Source: Mucilaginibacter sp. SJ
GTDB taxonomy: Bacteria; Bacteroidota; Bacteroidia; Sphingobacteriales; Sphingobacteriaceae
Assembly (NCBI RefSeq): GCF_028993635.1
Contig: NZ_CP118631.1
Coordinates: 4,464,001 to 4,528,000 of the forward strand
Direction of reading: 5' to 3'
Length of the DNA stretch: 64,000 nucleotides
In this document: positions 59,223 through 64,000 of the stretch, piece by piece
Position numbering within the stretch: the first letter of the stretch is position 1
How the letters are laid out: each line of letters begins with the position of its first letter
Position numbers and translations under genes: made by a program
Notes under the pieces: generated by a model
Told to the model about the DNA's origin: nothing
Seen by the model: only the letters and a program-made list of their open reading frames with translations
Database searches by the model: none

Positions 59223-60092
59223 ATGAATCCCAAAGTGAGCCTTGTTATTGGCATTTTGTGTATTTCCTTTTCGCCGATATTTGTAAAGCTTGCCGGGGTA
59301 TCGCCAATAGGATCGGCATTTTACAGGGTGTTTATAGCCTGGGTTTGCCTTGCCCCATTTTGTGTATTTAGGCAAAAACTTAAGATAGATAAAAAGCAAT
59401 TGCTTATTTCTATAGCCGCGGGTATGGTTTTCGCGCTTGATATTGCAGTATGGAATATTTCGCTCTTAAAGATCAGCGCCACCGTATCAACCCTTATTGC
59501 CAACCTTGCCCCGGTTTGGGTGGGCCTGATGAGCTTCCTGTTTTTAAGAAAGCGATCGGGTCTGTTATTCTGGATAGGCACGCTCATTGCCATCGCCGGT
59601 ATGGTTGTTTTGGTAGGTTATGAACACATTTTGCACATGGAACTTAATGCCGGCATACTGCTGGCTATACTCGCCAGTTTTTTTTATGCTACCTATATCA
59701 TGATCACCAAAAATATTATGGCCGGTATTGATGTGTTTAGTTTTATGTTTTACAGTATGCTGAGCGCCAGTATTTTTTTGCTGGTGATCAATGGATCTAC
59801 GCATAACGATATTGTTCATCTTTCATTAAAAGTATGGCTTTGCTTTATAGGTATGGGGCTTGTTTGCCAGTTGGCAGGCTGGCTTACCATCAATTACTCG
59901 TTACGTTATCTGGAACCAACCAGGGTTTCCATTGCTTTATTAAGCCAAACGGTTTTTGCCGGGCTGCTTGCCGCGTTTTTACTTCATGAGCGTTTGGGTT
60001 TTAACGAGATTGTTGGCAGCATAATTGTATTGGCCGGGATAGCGGTAACATTTTTGAAACCCCGAAATCAAAAAGCTGATGCCTTGGTTTAA
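59223..60092 (+). CDS. DMT superfamily transporter (EamA)
   Basis: 289 residues with ten transmembrane helices in two EamA halves (LVIGILCISFSPIFVKLAGVSPI at the start of the first; ILASFFYATYIMITKNIMAGID in the second). Conserved ends include RYLEPTRVSIALLSQTVFAGLLAAFLLHERL. It likely exports a metabolite across the inner membrane; substrate unknown. Confidence 0.92.
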   Translation: MNPKVSLVIGILCISFSPIFVKLAGVSPIGSAFYRVFIAWVCLAPFCVFRQKLKIDKKQLLISIAAGMVFALDIAVWNISLLKISATVSTLIANLAPVWVGLMSFLFLRKRSGLLFWIGTLIAIAGMVVLVGYEHILHMELNAGILLAILASFFYATYIMITKNIMAGIDVFSFMFYSMLSASIFLLVINGSTHNDIVHLSLKVWLCFIGMGLVCQLAGWLTINYSLRYLEPTRVSIALLSQTVFAGLLAAFLLHERLGFNEIVGSIIVLAGIAVTFLKPRNQKADALV

Positions 60093-60479
60093 AAGAGTTT
60101 AAGCGTAATCCAAATGAACCTATACCATACCATGATTTTAATATCATGGGTCCGCTTTGGTTGCGACGATCGAAGTACGATTGTATAGTTTTATCAGCTT
60201 TCCAATAATTTAGCCATACTTAATGTTAACCCCTGCTTTTGTTAAGTGGTTGATTTTGAGCTTTGTATCTTGTTGTTATTGAATTTCTGTTAACCCTGTT
60301 AACCCTTCATCGCGGTAATGAAAGGGGCATATATTTCAGGATTTTACTTAAAGTATTAAACAGTAAACTTGCCTCTCGAGGAGATTGAATTTTAAACCGC
60401 TCGTTATCAAACAAAACCGTATTTTAACGTTTTCGAATTACGGGCAACGATCTATCTTCCCTACATTTGCATTTTACTG
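60093..60479. other. Intergenic region upstream of dnaG
   Basis: It holds GTTAACCCTGTTAACCC (60,289-60,305; second copy of the motif at 11,626) and the dnaG -7 box at its right end. No ORF. Confidence 0.5.
60462..60469 (+). promoter_or_regulatory. -7 box TACATTTG of dnaG
   Basis: A perfect TAnnTTTG match, 11 bp before the ATG, giving a very short leader. Confidence 0.65.
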
Positions 60480-62423
60480 ATGATCCAAAAATCCACTATC
60501 GACCGTATTATGGAAGCCACCGACATTGTGGAGGTGATAGGGGAATTTGTGCAGTTAAAAAAACGCGGGGCTAACTATGTAGGCCTTTCGCCTTTCGCGA
60601 ATGAGCGTACCCCTTCGTTCACGGTATCCCCGGCAAAAGGTATTTTTAAAGATTTCTCAACAGGAAAGGGCGGTTCGGCTGTTACGTTTTTAATGGAGCT
60701 GGAAAAGTTCAGCTATCCCGAAGCATTAAAATGGCTTGCAAAAAAATACGGCATTGAGGTTGAAGAAACCGTTGAAGCTCCCGAAAACAGGGAAGAGGAA
60801 CTGCGCCGGGAAAGCCTCATGATCGTATCGGCATTTGCCGCTAAGTTTTTTCATGAAACCATGCTTGATACGGAAGAAGGTCAAAGCATAGGCCTCAGCT
60901 ATTTTAAGGAGCGCGGCTTTACGGCTGAAACCATAAAAAAGTTTGAGCTGGGCTATTCGCCCGATCAATGGGAAGCTTTTACCGGCGCCGCCATCAGAAA
61001 TGGTTATAAAGAGCAGTTTCTGGTTGAAAGCGGTTTGTCGGTAAAACGGGACAACGGCGCTTTGTATGACAGGTACCGCGGCCGGGTGATGTTCCCAATC
61101 CACAGTTTTACCGGGAGGGTAATTGGTTTTGGCGGCCGTACATTAAAAAAAGATAAGAACGTAGCCAAGTATGTTAACTCGCCCGAGTCTGAGATCTACC
61201 ATAAATCAAATGTACTTTACGGGCTTTACTTTGCTAAAAAGGCTATTCGTGAGCAGGATAACTGTTACCTGGTAGAAGGTTATGCCGATGTACTTTCGGT
61301 ACACCAGGCAGGGGTTGAAAACGTGGTGGCTTCATCAGGTACATCGCTTACTACCGAGCAGATTAAGCTCATTGCCCGTTTTACCAAAAACATCACCATA
61401 TTATATGATGGCGACGCGGCCGGGATCAAAGCCTCATTGCGTGGTTTGGATATGATCCTGGAGGAAGGTCTTAATGTAAAAGTAGTGCTGTTTCCGGATG
61501 GGCATGATCCTGATTCATTTGTACAATCGAAAGGGTCAAGCGCTTTTAAAAAGCACATCGAGGAAAATAAGAAGGACTTTATCCTGTATAAAACCCAAAT
61601 CCTGCTCAAAGAAGTTGGAAACGACCCGATAAGAAAAGCCGACGTAATCCGCGAGGTGGTTGAAAGTATCGCAAAAATTCCTGATAGCATTAAGGCATCG
61701 GTATTTATAAAAGAGTGTAGCGGTTTATTACAGATAGACGAGCGTGCCCTTTTATCCGAGCTTAATAAAATGCGCACGGCTAAAGCTAAAAAGGACGAGC
61801 AGCAGCGACAGCAGCAAAATAACAGGTTTGCGGAAATGCCCGATGAACCTCATTTTTTTGATGAGCCTGTTGAGCCCGAAAAGCTTGCTGCTAAAGAGGA
61901 AACCTCGCAGGAAAAAGAAATAGTACGCCTGCTGTTGCTTTACGGCAATAAGATCATTGACTGGGACGGAAATTCAAATACATATATAGGCCCGTTCATT
62001 ATTGCCGAATTAAGCGACGTAACGTTTGATAATCCCATTTGTAAATCGATAGTTGACATTTACAGAAGCGATGTGGAAAATGGTAATCTTCCGGATGATG
62101 CTGCATTTATTCATCATGCCGATAAGGCTATCGTTAACCTTACCGTAGATATATTGGCGACTAAGTACAGTTTGAGCGAAAACTGGTACGAGATGCATAA
62201 AATTAAGGTTAACGAGGAGCAAGAAAATATGAGAGCGACCATATTGGGGGGCATATTCCACCTGAAGCTTCATAAAGTTAAAAAGATATTAGATGAAGTT
62301 GTATCTGAGCTAAAAACTGCGCAAAGTGCCGAAGATCAGGATAACCTGCAAATAAAATATCTCCGCATGAAAAAGGTGGAGAAATCAATCTCGGATTTTT
62401 TAGGCACTGTAATCACCCGGTAA
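60480..62423 (+). CDS. dnaG: DNA primase, zinc-finger ligands absent
   Basis: 647 residues. The N-terminal domain keeps the CHC2 fold pattern (GANYVGLSPFANERTPSFTV, then FKDFSTGKGGSAVTF), but all four zinc ligands are replaced: Cys to Ser, His to Ala, Cys to Asp and Cys to Thr. The TOPRIM catalytic core is intact (EQDNCYLVEGYADVLSVHQAG, ILYDGDAAGIKA), as is RGRVMFPIHSFTGRVIGFGGRTL. A C-terminal helicase-binding-like domain follows a charged linker. It makes RNA primers at the fork. Its stop overlaps the yraN start (TAATG). Confidence 0.96.
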   Translation: MIQKSTIDRIMEATDIVEVIGEFVQLKKRGANYVGLSPFANERTPSFTVSPAKGIFKDFSTGKGGSAVTFLMELEKFSYPEALKWLAKKYGIEVEETVEAPENREEELRRESLMIVSAFAAKFFHETMLDTEEGQSIGLSYFKERGFTAETIKKFELGYSPDQWEAFTGAAIRNGYKEQFLVESGLSVKRDNGALYDRYRGRVMFPIHSFTGRVIGFGGRTLKKDKNVAKYVNSPESEIYHKSNVLYGLYFAKKAIREQDNCYLVEGYADVLSVHQAGVENVVASSGTSLTTEQIKLIARFTKNITILYDGDAAGIKASLRGLDMILEEGLNVKVVLFPDGHDPDSFVQSKGSSAFKKHIEENKKDFILYKTQILLKEVGNDPIRKADVIREVVESIAKIPDSIKASVFIKECSGLLQIDERALLSELNKMRTAKAKKDEQQRQQQNNRFAEMPDEPHFFDEPVEPEKLAAKEETSQEKEIVRLLLLYGNKIIDWDGNSNTYIGPFIIAELSDVTFDNPICKSIVDIYRSDVENGNLPDDAAFIHHADKAIVNLTVDILATKYSLSENWYEMHKIKVNEEQENMRATILGGIFHLKLHKVKKILDEVVSELKTAQSAEDQDNLQIKYLRMKKVEKSISDFLGTVITR

Positions 62424-62791
62424 TGGCCCAACACCTCGAACTTGGTCGTACCGGCGAAACATTAGCCAAAGCCCATCTCGAAAATGCAGGCTACGAGATC
62501 ATTGATGAAAACTGGACTTATGGAAAAGCCGAGATCGATCTTATTGCTTATAAAGACAAGGTTATTATATTTACCGAAGTAAAAACCCGTACGGGCAACA
62601 GCTTTGGCGAACCGGAAGATTTTGTTGACAATCGTAAGCAGAAATTATTGGTTGAAGCTGCTGATGAATACATTTACCACATGAACCACCAGGGCGAAGT
62701 GCGGTTTGATATCATCGCCATATTGTTTGACCGCAGTGGAAATTATATACTAAACCATATAGAAGATGCGTTTTGGCCTTCGGCCACATAA
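62423..62791 (+). CDS. YraN family (UPF0102) predicted nuclease
   Basis: 122 residues. Restriction-nuclease-like core: GRTGETLAKAHLENAGYEIIDENW, GKAEIDLIA and FTEVKTRTG, giving E…D…ExK. The family is linked to DNA processing, but its role is not settled. It overlaps dnaG by one base and is co-transcribed with it. Confidence 0.92.
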   Translation: MAQHLELGRTGETLAKAHLENAGYEIIDENWTYGKAEIDLIAYKDKVIIFTEVKTRTGNSFGEPEDFVDNRKQKLLVEAADEYIYHMNHQGEVRFDIIAILFDRSGNYILNHIEDAFWPSAT

Positions 62792-62796
62792 CACTT

Positions 62797-63873
62797 ATGA
62801 ATAACAAAGTAAAACTATTTTTTGCCGCCTTTGCCTTAACGGCTTTGGGGTACTACGGCTGTAAACACAAACCTGATAGCTCGGCTACAGACTATACCAT
62901 AACGCCAGATGCCGGCGCAAACTACAAAGCCGGCGACAAGATCGACATCAAAGTGGGCTATCCCTCGGGCAGTAAAGTCGATTCGGTAGTTTACCTGCTC
63001 GATTCGGCAAAGATCGCTTCCAGCAAAGATACTGCAGGCATCAGCCTTAAAACTGATACCATTGGCTTAGGCATCAGGATGATCACGGCTAAAGTTTACG
63101 AAGGCGGTAAAAGTAATGAGGTATCAACCAATATCCTGTTATTAGCAGCAAAAGCCCCTGCCAGGTACACTTATAAAGTTGAAAAAGTTTTCCCTCATGA
63201 TACCGCTGCCTATACTGAAGGTTTGCAGTATGTTGACGGCGTTTTATACGAAAGCACCGGCGACTATAAACATTCATCCATCCGCAAGGTTGATTTGAAT
63301 ACCGGGAAAATTTTGAATCAAACTAAACTTGATGAGAAATATTTTGGCGAAGGCCTCTCGGTTATTGGTGATAAGGTAGTACAGCTTACCTGGAAGGAAA
63401 AGGTAGGGTTTGTGTACGATAAAAATACATTGAAGTTGCTTAACAACTTCACCAACAACGTTGGCCCCGAAGGTTGGGGGATGTGCTATGACGGGACAAA
63501 ATTATACATGGATGACAGCACCAACCGGATCTGGTTCCTTGACAAGAATGATTATCACCAGATAGGCCACATTGATGTATGTGACGATAAACAACAGATA
63601 GATTCGATCAACGAATTGGAATACATCAACGGTAAGATCTATGCTAATGTATATCAAACTGATAGTATATTGGTGATCAATCCTAAAACCGGAGCTGTTG
63701 AGCAGGTGATTGATATGAAAGAGATTTATCCGGTAGCAAGCCGTCCGCAGGACAGGGATTGGAATAACAACGTACTAAACGGAATTGCCTGGGATGCCAA
63801 AGGTCAGCGCCTGTTTGTAACCGGCAAAAAATGGCCGCATCTGTACCAGGTTAAGTTTGTGCCGGTTCCGTAG
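62797..63873 (+). CDS. Glutaminyl-peptide cyclotransferase, lipoprotein, with Ig-like N-domain
   Basis: 358 residues from the ATG at 62,797; the longer ORF start at 62,773 overlaps yraN and lacks a signal peptide. Cys22 (GYYGCKHK) is the probable lipidation site. Residues about 30-125 form an Ig-like beta domain. Residues about 135-358 form the five-bladed propeller of bacterial/plant-type glutamine cyclotransferases (AYTEGLQYVDG, FGEGLSVIGD, EGWGMCYDG, INELEYINGKIYANVY, LNGIAWDAKG, GKKWPHLYQV). It converts N-terminal Gln of exported proteins to pyroglutamate. Confidence 0.9.
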   Translation: MNNKVKLFFAAFALTALGYYGCKHKPDSSATDYTITPDAGANYKAGDKIDIKVGYPSGSKVDSVVYLLDSAKIASSKDTAGISLKTDTIGLGIRMITAKVYEGGKSNEVSTNILLLAAKAPARYTYKVEKVFPHDTAAYTEGLQYVDGVLYESTGDYKHSSIRKVDLNTGKILNQTKLDEKYFGEGLSVIGDKVVQLTWKEKVGFVYDKNTLKLLNNFTNNVGPEGWGMCYDGTKLYMDDSTNRIWFLDKNDYHQIGHIDVCDDKQQIDSINELEYINGKIYANVYQTDSILVINPKTGAVEQVIDMKEIYPVASRPQDRDWNNNVLNGIAWDAKGQRLFVTGKKWPHLYQVKFVPVP

Positions 63874-63924
63874 CCGCGCCCCCTGCCCCCCCTGAAAGCG
63901 GAACCATAGTTTGAAGAATATTTT

Positions 63925-63967
63925 TATAATGCGAAATGCCCGGAAAATCCGGGCATTCCGCATTATA
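63925..63967. repeat. Long near-perfect palindrome
   Basis: TATAATGCG, A, AATGCCCGGA, AAA, then the complement with a single A/C mismatch: 19 base pairs. No T-run follows on the plus strand, so it is not a classical terminator; it could end the preceding transcript or be a dispersed palindrome. Confidence 0.65.
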
Positions 63968-64000
63968 GTAGTATACTGCCGCGAGTTTAGCGGTAGCGTA

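Overview
The window looks like chromosome from a Bacteroidota member of the Sphingobacteriaceae, most likely Mucilaginibacter or a close relative. I infer this from the gene families (class I RNR, a DnaG with a non-canonical zinc finger, LytTR/His_kinase pairs, DUF1080, YHS and NRDE proteins), from promoters of the Bacteroidota type (TTG, about 19-21 nt, TAnnTTTG), from the near absence of Shine-Dalgarno sequences, and from several families of short palindromic intergenic repeats. No species call can be made from sequence reading alone.

Layout. 1-13.9 kb: housekeeping and secreted proteins, namely an AarF/UbiB kinase with a TetR regulator, thioredoxin, an esterase, a secreted protein made of Pro-Pro-Ile-Pro-Pro-Val repeats, a barrel-like protein, a phosphodiesterase, a serpin lipoprotein, a rhomboid protease, an M28 peptidase, and an aldo/keto reductase divergent from an AraC regulator. 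13.9-26.2 kb: an accessory island at the 3' end of tRNA-Ser(GGA). The tRNA 3' end is repeated at about 13,910, 16,980 and 26,215, giving two tandem elements. Element A (about 3 kb) is decayed: a tail-fibre-like protein, a frameshifted relative and a truncated integrase. Element B (about 9.2 kb) is a single leftward operon: AbiEi, AbiEii, HsdS, a Septu-like PtuA ATPase (frameshifted), a PtuB-like HNH protein, HsdM and a PD-(D/E)XK protein. No hsdR and no integrase are present in it.

26.3-44.2 kb: core genes (polyprenyl synthase, truncated globin, CdaA, Frr, ABC exporters), a LytTR two-component pair with a DUF1080 protein between its members, an NRDE/ATP-grasp fusion, a stand-alone CoaB domain, two YHS proteins and an ECF sigma/YCII pair. 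44.4-48.9 kb: a ParE-type toxin-antitoxin pair, then the str operon rpsL-rpsG-fusA-rpsJ. 49-58.1 kb: small secreted proteins, nrdA and nrdB, msrB, a small hydrolase, an SRPBCC protein and asnS. 58.2-64 kb: two lipoproteins, an EamA transporter, dnaG, yraN and a glutaminyl cyclase-like lipoprotein.

The most interesting region is element B. DNA-modification subunits (HsdM/HsdS), an ATPase/HNH pair and a RecB-like nuclease share one operon whose junctions are mostly 4-nt overlaps, placed behind a type IV toxin-antitoxin pair with a palindromic operator. Each of the two elements also carries its own repeated motif near both ends, which I interpret as integrase arm-type sites.
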